Position numbers and translations under genes: made by a program. Under the pieces are notes generated by a model. It was not told the origin of the DNA. It worked only from the letters and a program-made list of their open reading frames with translations, and searched no databases. Below, one piece after another: positions 1 to 6,483 of a stretch of DNA of 8,854 bases. The stretch spans positions 1 through 8,854 of the forward strand of contig VEPF01000295.1 of the NCBI GenBank assembly GCA_012027055.1, written 5' to 3'. The DNA comes from Gemmatimonadota bacterium. GTDB taxonomy: Bacteria; Gemmatimonadota; Gemmatimonadetes; Longimicrobiales; RSA9. Every line of letters starts with the position of its first letter. Position 1 is the first letter of the stretch.

Positions 1-1481
1 GTCTGGACGACCGCTGGCAGACCGACGTCGAGACCGAGCTTCACGGCTATGGTGTTCACCGAGAACTTCAGTGCTTCGCGCAGGGTCAGCGGACCGCGGA
101 AATCCGGGTCGTAGTTCTTGGGTGCGTAGGTGGTGCCGTCCTCCAGTTCGACGGCGAGCGGCGCATCGTACATCACCGTTGCAGCCGTAACCCCGTGGGC
201 GATCGCGGCCGCGTACACGAATGGCTTGAAGGTCGAACCGGCCTGGCGCAGAGCCTGCGTCGCCCGGTTGAACTTGGAGTCCTGGAAGTCCCTGCCTCCG
301 ATCAAGGCGCGAATGTCACCCGTGGCCGGGTCGAGGGCGATGAAGGCGCCCTGGATGTAAGGGGTTTCAGTCGCCGTACCGGCGCCCGGCAGGGTGATGG
401 CGCGGGATAGCTTCTCACCGCGGTAGCCCGGTGCGGCTTCGATCCGGGCCCAGCCCGAGTCCATGACGGTCCGGGCATAGCGCTGCTGTTCGAGATCGAG
501 CGTGGTGTAGACCTGAAGGCCCTGGTTGTACAGGTCGGGCCCGTAGCGGCTCTCGAGCGTGGTGCGGACCCACTCGACGAAGTAGGGTGCGATGGTGCCG
601 ATCTCAGTGCCGTGCCGCTCCGTGGGAAGCGGCTCCGCGCGCCAGCGCGCCAGTTCCTTCCGGGGCAGGTATCCCTGCCGCACCATCAACCCCAGCACCA
701 GGTTGCGCCACTGCCGCGTCAGCACCGGGTTGATGAAAGGGGAGTAGCGGCCGGGCGCGTTGATGGCCGCCGCCAGCATCGCGGCTTCGGCCGGATCCAG
801 CTCGATGGCCGGCTTGCCGAAATAGTGCTGCGAGGCGGTCTCGATGCCCCGCCAGCCATGGCCGTAGTTGACCTGGTTGATGTATGCCTCGAGGATCTCG
901 TCCTTGCCGTAGACGGCCTCGATATCCTGCGCGACCTTCAGCTCCTTGAGCTTACGAGTGAGCCGGTGCTCGAAGCCGATCTGCTGCTCGAACATGTGGC
1001 GCGCGAGCTGCTGCGTGATCGTGCTCCCGCCGCCCGCCCGGCGATTCAGCAGCAGCCCCATGCCCGGCACCCGCACGATGGCCGCGCGAATGAAGCCGCG
1101 CAGGCTGAACCCGTGGTGCCTGTAGAAGCGCTTGTCCTCGACTGCCACGAACGCGTGCTTGACGTAATCGGGCAGCGTTTCGATCTCGACGGGCGTGCGC
1201 CGCTCCTCGAACAACTCGGCGATCAGCTTGCCGTCGTGGTCGAAGATCTTCGTGGACTGCTTCGGTTCCCAGACGTAGATCTGGGCGATGGACGGACAGT
1301 CGCGACAGACGGAGCCCCAGGCACCCACCAGCAGGCCGGCGGCCAGCGAGCCCATGGCCGCGCCGGTCACGACCACCACCGCAACCGTCCCCGGGTGCGC
1401 CGACAGCCAGCGCCGCAGGCGCGCCCGCCTGGCCCGCGGCAGGGCTCCCAGCGCAGCCCAATCGACTCGGCGCCGCGCCAC
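1..1481 (-). CDS. Class A penicillin-binding protein (PBP1A-like), C-terminus beyond the window
   Basis: Bifunctional peptidoglycan synthase: a glycosyltransferase (GT51) domain polymerises lipid II and a transpeptidase domain cross-links the stem peptides, in the periplasm, anchored in the inner membrane. About 493 residues are visible. A basic N-terminus (many Arg, residues 3-24) precedes one membrane anchor at about 31-54. GT51 motifs follow: EDKRFYRHHG with the catalytic Glu at 115, GGSTITQQ at 151-158, then an RKLKE segment and a YFGK segment. The transpeptidase domain begins later: GSTFKPF carries the nucleophile Ser416 (SxxK) and SVN lies at 474-476. The KTG motif must lie beyond the left edge. 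The start is GTG at 1481, the first start codon after an in-frame TGA; the next Met lies inside the membrane anchor. A GGGG run in the end of the upstream gene could serve as ribosome binding site. It starts 3 nt after the monophosphatase stop, so co-transcription and coupled translation are likely. C59 and C62 form a CxxC just outside the membrane. Confidence 0.95.
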   Translation of the reverse strand, partial: MARRRVDWAALGALPRARRARLRRWLSAHPGTVAVVVVTGAAMGSLAAGLLVGAWGSVCRDCPSIAQIYVWEPKQSTKIFDHDGKLIAELFEERRTPVEIETLPDYVKHAFVAVEDKRFYRHHGFSLRGFIRAAIVRVPGMGLLLNRRAGGGSTITQQLARHMFEQQIGFEHRLTRKLKELKVAQDIEAVYGKDEILEAYINQVNYGHGWRGIETASQHYFGKPAIELDPAEAAMLAAAINAPGRYSPFINPVLTRQWRNLVLGLMVRQGYLPRKELARWRAEPLPTERHGTEIGTIAPYFVEWVRTTLESRYGPDLYNQGLQVYTTLDLEQQRYARTVMDSGWARIEAAPGYRGEKLSRAITLPGAGTATETPYIQGAFIALDPATGDIRALIGGRDFQDSKFNRATQALRQAGSTFKPFVYAAAIAHGVTAATVMYDAPLAVELEDGTTYAPKNYDPDFRGPLTLREALKFSVNTIAVKLGLDVGLPAVVQ

Positions 1482-1484
1482 GCT

Positions 1485-2297
1485 TCAACTGCCCCGTACC
1501 GCGGCCAGGATTGCTCCGAGCGCGGTGTGGATGTGCGGGTTGCCGGCAAGGATGGCGCCCGGTCCGATCACGTCATGGTTGCCATCCAGACGGGTGACGA
1601 CGCCCCCAGCTTCGCGAATCATCAGCACCCCGGCCGCCACATCCCAGGGTGCCAGCGAGAGCTCCCAGAAACCGTCCAGCGCGCCCATGGCAACGTGGCA
1701 GAGGTCAACCGCTGCGGCGCCCGCGCGCCGGACCCCGGATGTGACCCGCAGGACGGCACCGAGTTGGGGCAGGTACTCGGGGATGAAGCGCGGCACCTTG
1801 AAGGGGAACCCAGTTCCGATCAACGACTGCTCGAGCCGGTCGATCGCGGAGACGTGAATCGGCGCGCCGTTCCAGTAGGCGCCGCCGCCGTGCGTGGCAA
1901 ACCACTCCTCTCCGCTCGCGGTGTTGCGTACCACCCCGGCCACGGGGCGGCCGCGGTGCAGCACCGCGATGGACACCGCGTACATCGGGTACGCATGGAG
2001 GTAGTTGGTGGTTCCATCGAGCGGGTCCACCACCCAGAGCCACTCTGCGTCTGGCGTGTCGGCGTTTGCACCCGGTGCAGTGCTGGCCTCTTCCGCGAGC
2101 ACGGCGTGCCCGGGGAAATCGGCGCGGACCCGATCCACGATCACGGCTTCAGCCTCGCGATCGACGTGCGTAACGAAGTCCGCCCAGCCCTTCTCCGCCC
2201 AGGCCTCGGCGCCGAAGGAGCGGAGGTGGTGGTGATGGACGGAGGCCGCCGCAGCCGCAGCCGCTCGGGCCGTCGCGAGAACGCGGTCGTTATTCAT
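1485..2297 (-). CDS. Inositol monophosphatase family protein (SuhB-like)
   Basis: Mg2+-dependent phosphatase of the IMPase/FIG/CysQ superfamily, probably cytosolic, hydrolysing myo-inositol 1-phosphate or a related sugar or histidinol phosphate; the true substrate cannot be read from sequence. The protein is 270 residues, the normal family length. The metal-binding motifs are complete: a KGxxDxVTxxD segment near residues 36-46, the LAEE pair (Glu69/Glu70), WVVDPLDGTTN with Asp91, Asp94 and Thr96, and PWDVAAG with Asp219. I chose ATG at 2297 because the protein then begins like typical family members (MNNDRVLATAR). An in-frame GTG at 2315 would add six residues but leaves almost no leader after the likely -10 element at 2337-2332. 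An unusual run of four His sits at 21-24 after an Ala-rich helix. It is the first gene of a two-gene operon with the penicillin-binding protein. HisN-type histidinol-phosphatase remains an alternative. Confidence 0.93.
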   Translation of the reverse strand: MNNDRVLATARAAAAAAASVHHHHLRSFGAEAWAEKGWADFVTHVDREAEAVIVDRVRADFPGHAVLAEEASTAPGANADTPDAEWLWVVDPLDGTTNYLHAYPMYAVSIAVLHRGRPVAGVVRNTASGEEWFATHGGGAYWNGAPIHVSAIDRLEQSLIGTGFPFKVPRFIPEYLPQLGAVLRVTSGVRRAGAAAVDLCHVAMGALDGFWELSLAPWDVAAGVLMIREAGGVVTRLDGNHDVIGPGAILAGNPHIHTALGAILAAVRGS

Positions 2298-2308
2298 TCC
2301 GGTCTGGT

Positions 2309-2337
2309 TTGCCACTCGGTCACCGGGGCGTAATTTA
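2309..2337. promoter_or_regulatory. Candidate overlapping divergent promoters between the monophosphatase and mgtC-like genes
   Basis: In a very GC-rich gap there is one AT island, TAATTTA at 2331-2337. On the plus strand TTGCCA (2309-2314), 16 nt, then TAATTT (2331-2336) fits a sigma-70 type promoter for the MgtC gene, giving a leader of roughly 85 nt. On the minus strand the same island reads TAAATT (2337-2332), about 35 nt upstream of the monophosphatase ATG, but no good -35 box lies at the proper distance. The plus-strand -35 box overlaps the monophosphatase leader. The call is by eye only. Confidence 0.4.
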
Positions 2338-2416
2338 GCCCGTGCCCGCCCGCGGGCCAGTCAGGAAGGCCGCGGGGACAGGCTCCCGTGGACGGGGCTC
2401 CGCTGGCTGACCGACC

Positions 2417-2424
2417 GAGGGAGG
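2417..2424 (+). promoter_or_regulatory. Strong ribosome binding site of the MgtC-like gene
   Basis: GAGGGAGG ends 5 nt before the ATG at 2430. It is the clearest Shine-Dalgarno sequence in the window and decides the start over the in-frame GTG at 2388, which would add 14 residues unlike the family N-terminus. Confidence 0.75.
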
Positions 2425-2429
2425 TCGTC

Positions 2430-3137
2430 ATGGAGTGGCTGGGCAATGCGCTGCAATGGGTGTGGGACCTACTGGTCCAGCAGGGCGAGGTGTTCCTCCG
2501 GCTCTGCCTCGCCGCCGCCCTGGGCGGCCTGATCGGGCTGGAACGGGAAGCGAGCGGCAAGCCCGCCGGATTCCGCACCAACCTGCTGATCTGCCTGGGC
2601 GCGGCGCTCCTGACCGAGCTGTCGCGGTTCGTCGCCCTCGAGCCGGGCAGCGCGAACCAGTTCCGGGCCGACCCCGGGCGGATCGCGGCGCAAATCGTGA
2701 GCGGCATGGGATTCCTGGGTGCCGGCACGATCATGAAAGCGCGCGGCGCGGTGACCGGCCTGACCACGGCCGCCACGCTCTGGGTGGTCGCAGCGATCGG
2801 CATGGCAGTCGGCGCCGGTGCCTACGTGCCGGCGTTGCTAGCCACGACGATCGTGATGTTCGCACTCTTTCTCCTGTATCGGGTGGAGGAGCAACTGCTC
2901 AAGGCGCGGCCCCAGGACCGCACGCTGGAAATCACTCTGGGCGTACACGATCTGGACCTGACCAAGCTGGAGGCGGCGATCAGGGCGGCGCGCCTGCAGG
3001 TGATCTCGGTCAACGTGACTCGCCACGATGACAGCGCGCTCGCGGCGTTCCAGCTGCGGGGTCCGGACGATCGCTACCCCGCGCTGGTCCAGGCTTTGCT
3101 CGGGGGCCGGGGCGTGCACCGGGTGGCGCTGCTCTGA
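2430..3137 (+). CDS. MgtC/SapB family inner-membrane protein
   Basis: Integral membrane protein of the MgtC/SapB family. Members have been linked to Mg2+ homeostasis, acid adaptation and, in pathogens, control of the F-type ATP synthase; most chromosomal homologues have no assigned role. The protein is 235 residues, normal for the family. The conserved core is clear: a first helix at about 21-37 running into GGLIGLERE (32-40), then KPAGFRT (44-50), a second helix at about 52-66, DPGRIAAQIVSGMGFLGAGT (81-100), GLTTAATLW (110-118), and further helices at about 112-130 and 132-150. After about residue 160 comes a soluble, ACT-like C-terminal domain that ends in a hydrophobic strand. The Asp81 and Arg84 of the DPxRIAAQ motif, important in MgtC, are present. 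It probably heads the plus-strand operon; its TGA overlaps an ATG (TGATG) of a small ORF leading into pilT. Confidence 0.92.
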   Translation: MEWLGNALQWVWDLLVQQGEVFLRLCLAAALGGLIGLEREASGKPAGFRTNLLICLGAALLTELSRFVALEPGSANQFRADPGRIAAQIVSGMGFLGAGTIMKARGAVTGLTTAATLWVVAAIGMAVGAGAYVPALLATTIVMFALFLLYRVEEQLLKARPQDRTLEITLGVHDLDLTKLEAAIRAARLQVISVNVTRHDDSALAAFQLRGPDDRYPALVQALLGGRGVHRVALL

Positions 3138-3232
3138 TGGCGGCCAGCGCGGGTCGGACCTATCTTGACACCACCGCCGGGCGCGAGCTCGCGTCGGGCT
3201 ATCGGTACCCCAGGCAGCGGCAACTCCCATGA
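3137..3232 (+). CDS. Possible small ORF bridging the MgtC-like gene and pilT (31 codons)
   Basis: This reading frame starts with the ATG inside TGATG at the MgtC stop and ends with a TGA overlapping the PilT ATG (ATGA). It therefore fills the 91-nt gap exactly, with a 1-nt overlap upstream and a 4-nt overlap downstream. The peptide begins MAASAGRTYL and ends PRQRQLP; it is hydrophilic with seven Arg, and I recognise no family. It has no separate Shine-Dalgarno apart from coupling to MgtC, and PilT also lacks a clear one, so the ORF could act as a translational bridge that carries ribosomes to pilT. It may equally be chance: a frame this short stays open easily in GC-rich DNA. Confidence 0.25.
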   Translation: MAASAGRTYLDTTAGRELASGYRYPRQRQLP

Positions 3233-4290
3233 TCGATATCTTCAAGTCGGCGATCCAGCGGGGTGCATCGGACATCCACATCAAGGCGGGCGACGTCATC
3301 CGCGTCCGCATTGACGGTCTGCTCCAGCCGCTCACCCAGCAGCGCCTCACGCCGGCGCAGGTCGAACAGATCTGCGCGCAGTTGATGCCGGAGAAAGACC
3401 GGGACCAGCTCCCCCACCTGCGCGACTACGACTGCTCCTGGGGCGTACCCGGAGTGGGCCGCTTCCGCGTCAACATCCTGCGGCAGCGCGGCACACTCAT
3501 GACCGTGCTGCGGGTCATCCCCTTCGACGTGCCGACGTTCGAGGCGCTGCGGCTGCCGTCGGTGCTGGCGCGCATCGCGCTGGCCGAGCGCGGCCTGGTG
3601 CTGGTCACGGGGGTGACCGGTTCCGGCAAGAGCAGCACCCTGGCCGCCATGGTGGGCTACATCAACCAGAACCGGAAGCGGCACATCATCACGCTCGAGA
3701 ATCCCATCGAGTTTCTGCACCGGGATGTGCATTGCTCGATCACCCAGCGTGAGATCGGGATGGACACGGACAGCTTCGACTCCGGGTTGCGCGGCGCCCT
3801 GCGCGAGGACCCGGACGTGATCCTGATCGGCGAAATGCGGGACACCACCACCATCGACACGGCTTTGAAGGCCGCGGAGACCGGGCACTTGGTATGCTCC
3901 ACGCTGCATACCACCAACGCCGTGCAGACCGTCTCGCGCGTCATTGCCGTGTTCCCGCCGCACGAGCAGGAGATGGTGCGCATCCGGCTGGCGGAGAACC
4001 TGGTGGCGGTCATCAGCCAGCGGCTGCTGCCGCGCAAGGATGGACGCGGCCGCGTGGTGGCCGCCGAGGTGCTGGTGGTGACTGCCACCATACGCGAGGC
4101 GATCCTGGACCCGCTCAAGGCGCCGGAGATCATGGACCTGATGGCGGAAGGGCGGGAGCAGTACGGGTCTCAGACCTTTGACCAGCACCTGATGGACCTG
4201 CTCCAGGACGACCTGGTTTCCTACGAGGTGGCACGCGCCGCCGCCAACAACCCATCGGACTTCGAACTGAAACTGCGAACCCTTGTCTGA
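3229..4290 (+). CDS. pilT: PilT-type type IV pilus retraction ATPase
   Basis: Hexameric cytoplasmic AAA-like motor of the GspE/PilT family that depolymerises type IV pili for twitching motility, DNA uptake or surface sensing. Its 353 residues match PilT/PilU length, and it lacks the extra N-terminal domain of the assembly motor PilB. The N-terminal PAS-like domain carries GASDIHIKAG (12-21). The C-terminal ATPase has Walker A GVTGSGKSST (128-137), an Asp box ITLENPIEF (154-162), Walker B DPDVILIGEMRD (194-205, Glu202) and a His box TGHLVCSTLHTTN (218-230). Two features depart from classical PilT: the Asp box reads E-N instead of E-D, and the region of the C-terminal AIRNLIRE retraction motif is replaced by TIREAILDP (287-295). 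The tail QTFDQHLMDLL (315-325) is PilU- or PilT4-like. No pilin or other pil gene is in view. Its ATG overlaps the preceding small ORF, and its last 8 nt overlap the next gene. Confidence 0.93.
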   Translation: MIDIFKSAIQRGASDIHIKAGDVIRVRIDGLLQPLTQQRLTPAQVEQICAQLMPEKDRDQLPHLRDYDCSWGVPGVGRFRVNILRQRGTLMTVLRVIPFDVPTFEALRLPSVLARIALAERGLVLVTGVTGSGKSSTLAAMVGYINQNRKRHIITLENPIEFLHRDVHCSITQREIGMDTDSFDSGLRGALREDPDVILIGEMRDTTTIDTALKAAETGHLVCSTLHTTNAVQTVSRVIAVFPPHEQEMVRIRLAENLVAVISQRLLPRKDGRGRVVAAEVLVVTATIREAILDPLKAPEIMDLMAEGREQYGSQTFDQHLMDLLQDDLVSYEVARAAANNPSDFELKLRTLV

Positions 4291-5218
4291 GCCAACGTTC
4301 AGCGACCGGCTGGCGGGTGTCTTCCTCCCCGTCACCACCGATTTCGACGAACTCACCGGCGATGTGGCGCCGGTCAGCTTCCGCGATAACCTGCGTAAGT
4401 GGGTGCGCCAGCCAATCGACGGGATCCTCCTGTTCGGATCGACCGGCGAGGGCGTGCTGCTGGATGAAGACGAGAAGAGCCGCCTGGCCGGGTTCGCGCG
4501 GGAGGTGGTCCCGGCCGGCTTCCCCTTGTTGGCCGGCGTAGGCGCGGATTCCACCCGGGCCACGATTCGCCAGGCAAAAGCGAAGGCCGCGCAGGGCGTG
4601 GATGGCGTGCTCGAGCCTCCGCCCTGGTACTTCGGGCCTTCTCTCTCGCCCGCGGCGCTGGCCGCGCATTTCCGCGAGGTGGCCGATGCCTCGCCCGTGC
4701 CGGTGCTCATCTACCACATGCCGAAGTACACGAAGGTGCTGCTGGAACCCGGGCTGATCGGCGAGTTGACGCGGCACCCCAACATCGTGGGCGTGAAGGA
4801 CTCATCGGGCGACATCAAGCGGCTGGCGGACTATACCGATGCCTGTGGCTGCGAGTGCCGGCTGTTCGTCGGCAACGGTTCGCTGCTGTACACGGCGCTC
4901 GAGCTGGGCGCGGCGGGTGGCATCGTGGCGGTCGGGCTGATCGCGGCCGAGCTCTGTGCGGCGGTGGTCCGCCACTTCCGTGCTGGCAACGGGCAGCTTG
5001 CCGGCGAGGTGCAGAACCGGCTCACGCTGCTGCACAAGGAGATCGTGGCCGAGTTCGGAGCGGTGGGACTCAAGGCGGCGCTCGAGCTGCTTGATTTCAA
5101 TGGTGGCGCACCCCGGCCGCCGCTCCGCCCGCTGACGGAGAAGGAACGGCAGACCGTAGTGCGGGCGATGCACGAGGCCGGATTGCTGGACCGAGTCGGT
5201 CAACCGGCGGGTGCCTGA
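4283..5218 (+). CDS. DapA-superfamily aldolase, resembling 4-hydroxy-2-oxoglutarate aldolase
   Basis: Class I Schiff-base aldolase or lyase of the DapA/N-acetylneuraminate lyase TIM-barrel superfamily, cytosolic, 311 residues (family about 290-310). Visible motifs are GSTGE (52-56, pyruvate carboxylate binding), Tyr144 in LIYHMP, and the Schiff-base Lys172 in GVKDSSGD. In true dihydrodipicolinate synthase the segment after the Tyr carries an Arg that binds the aspartate semialdehyde carboxylate; here it reads HMPKYTKV with no Arg, so lysine synthesis is unlikely. The segment HPNIVG-KDS-GD, the LGAAGGI stretch and the GGAPRPPL C-terminus resemble my recollection of 4-hydroxy-2-oxoglutarate aldolase (HOGA1 type), which yields pyruvate and glyoxylate. 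That assignment is inference. The start is TTG at 4283; an in-frame stop at 4268 leaves no ATG or GTG nearby upstream. The start overlaps the pilT end by 8 nt, with no clear ribosome binding site, which implies translational coupling. Confidence 0.88.
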   Translation: MSEPTFSDRLAGVFLPVTTDFDELTGDVAPVSFRDNLRKWVRQPIDGILLFGSTGEGVLLDEDEKSRLAGFAREVVPAGFPLLAGVGADSTRATIRQAKAKAAQGVDGVLEPPPWYFGPSLSPAALAAHFREVADASPVPVLIYHMPKYTKVLLEPGLIGELTRHPNIVGVKDSSGDIKRLADYTDACGCECRLFVGNGSLLYTALELGAAGGIVAVGLIAAELCAAVVRHFRAGNGQLAGEVQNRLTLLHKEIVAEFGAVGLKAALELLDFNGGAPRPPLRPLTEKERQTVVRAMHEAGLLDRVGQPAGA

Positions 5219-5236
5219 GCCGATGCGATCCGCCCC

Positions 5237-6430
5237 GTGCCGACCGAGGGGGTGAGCAGGGGAGCGCCGGAGGAGAACCCGGTTCCGGGACACCGCGGCG
5301 CGGGTCAGTTCGACATCCGGGAGCAGCTCGAGATCATCGCTCAGCCCCGGCTCACCGGCTCGGAAGCCGCAAGCCGCATCACGCAGCACGTCCGCGCCAC
5401 CCTGTCCGGTTTCGGGTACGACGTTCGCGATCATGCCTTCCGCTTCAATCCATGGCCCGGCCGGCTGGGTGTCAGCGCCGCAGGCGCGTGCCAGCTGAGC
5501 GCAATATTCCTGGGCGGTGGGCTGCTGCTCGAAGGCCATGCGCGCGCGGCGCTGGCCGTGCTGGCCGTGGTGCCATTGCTCGTCGGGCTGACGGCCGTGG
5601 CGCTCTGGAGGTGGCTCGACTCCGCAGGCTGGGCCCCCCACGCCGGCCTGAACCTGCTGGCCCTCCCGGCGGGGCGGCCCAGGTTCCTGATCGTTGCACA
5701 CCGGGACAGCAAGTCGCAGCCCATCCCGCTGGTCGTGCGGGGACCGGCCATCGTGGTCGCGCTGCTCAGCTGGGCGCTGCTGTTGGCGCAAGCCGCGCTG
5801 TCCCTGGCCCGGCCCATGCCGGCCGCGCTGCCGCTCGGAACGGCCGCGGTGGGCGCCGTGGCGGGGCTGCTGCTGCTGTGGTGCCGGGTCGGCAACGACT
5901 CGCCCGGAGCGCTCGACAATGCCAGCGGTGTGGTGGCGCTGCTCGCGATCGCGCGGGACCAGCAGGCGGAAGGGGACGTGGCGCTGCTGGTCACCGATGC
6001 GGAGGAGTTCGGGCTGGCCGGATCGCGCGCGATCGCCCGCGGCCTGCCGGTCGTGACGGGGGCGATCAACCTGGACGGGATCGATGATGCAGGGCCGTTC
6101 TATCTGCTGGCGAGGTCCGGCGGGCGGCGTCAGCCGGATACCGCTCCCCGGCTGGCAGCCGCGCGGCGGCGCGCCGGTGCCGCGCTGAACCTCGAAGTCA
6201 GGCAACGGAACACGCCCTTCGGCATTCTGCTCGACCACATTCCGCTGGCGGCGCGCGGCATAGCGGCCCTCAGCATCATGCGCGGCACCTTCCGGTCGCT
6301 CCGCCGCGTGCACCGCCCCGGCGACAGCCTGGCCGTCCTGAGCGGGCAGGGCATCGACCCGGTCCGGCGCCTGGTGCGGCACGCCCTGGACCTGCTGCGC
6401 ACGCAGGAGTTGCCGGCTCGAACGGATTGA
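5237..6430 (+). CDS. M28 family zinc peptidase with intramembrane segments
   Basis: Metallopeptidase of the M28 aminopeptidase family (two-zinc centre), 397 residues. All the zinc and catalytic residues can be matched: His155 (AHRDS), Asp227 (ALDNASG), catalytic Glu256 and ligand Glu257 (DAEEFGLAGS), Asp280 (INLDG) and His359 (VHRPGDS). An M28-type N-terminal lead-in, RLTGSEAASR (38-47), precedes them. Four hydrophobic segments interrupt the domain: about 77-95, 103-124, 168-190 and 197-216. The last two fall between His155 and Asp227, ligands normally only about a dozen residues apart. There is no signal peptide, and each hairpin returns the chain to the same side, so the active site may face the cytosol. 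The substrate is unknown. The start is uncertain: GTG at 5237 lacks a Shine-Dalgarno, and GTG at 5252 is an alternative. The gene is 18 nt after the aldolase stop and in the same frame, so the two are probably co-transcribed. Confidence 0.85.
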   Translation: MPTEGVSRGAPEENPVPGHRGAGQFDIREQLEIIAQPRLTGSEAASRITQHVRATLSGFGYDVRDHAFRFNPWPGRLGVSAAGACQLSAIFLGGGLLLEGHARAALAVLAVVPLLVGLTAVALWRWLDSAGWAPHAGLNLLALPAGRPRFLIVAHRDSKSQPIPLVVRGPAIVVALLSWALLLAQAALSLARPMPAALPLGTAAVGAVAGLLLLWCRVGNDSPGALDNASGVVALLAIARDQQAEGDVALLVTDAEEFGLAGSRAIARGLPVVTGAINLDGIDDAGPFYLLARSGGRRQPDTAPRLAAARRRAGAALNLEVRQRNTPFGILLDHIPLAARGIAALSIMRGTFRSLRRVHRPGDSLAVLSGQGIDPVRRLVRHALDLLRTQELPARTD

Positions 6431-6449
6431 GCACGCCTTTTCGGATCGG

Positions 6450-6471
6450 GAGCGCCAGGGTAGCGGCGCTC
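6450..6471. terminator. Hairpin after the M28 gene, possible terminator
   Basis: A perfect 7-bp stem, GAGCGCC (6450-6456) with GGCGCTC (6465-6471), encloses an 8-nt loop, 19 nt after the M28 stop. No T-run follows, so it is not a classical intrinsic terminator. In GC-rich bacteria such stems can still end or stabilise transcripts. Confidence 0.3.
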
Positions 6472-6483
6472 GTGAACCGGCCG

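Noticed and set aside
612..2333. Long plus-strand open frame of 573 codons across the PBP and monophosphatase genes
   Set aside because: It is antisense to two genes with complete family motifs. Its translation is low-complexity Arg/Ala/Pro/His-rich, typical of a shadow frame in GC-rich DNA.
2347..2356. GC palindrome in the divergent intergenic region
   Set aside because: Short GC-only palindromes are expected by chance here, and it is not placed like a terminator or operator of either gene.
2388..2429. N-terminal extension of the MgtC-like protein from GTG at 2388
   Set aside because: The extra residues do not resemble the family N-terminus, and a strong ribosome binding site points to ATG at 2430.
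3165..3170. Perfect TTGACA -35 hexamer upstream of pilT
   Set aside because: No AT-rich -10 box lies 16-18 nt downstream (the sequence there is ctcgcg). Gene overlaps suggest pilT is transcribed with the MgtC gene. TATCTT at 3161-3166 also lacks a -35 partner.
3199..4710. Minus-strand open frame of 503 codons opposite pilT
   Set aside because: PilT has every motor motif on the plus strand; the opposite frame has none and is compositionally a shadow.
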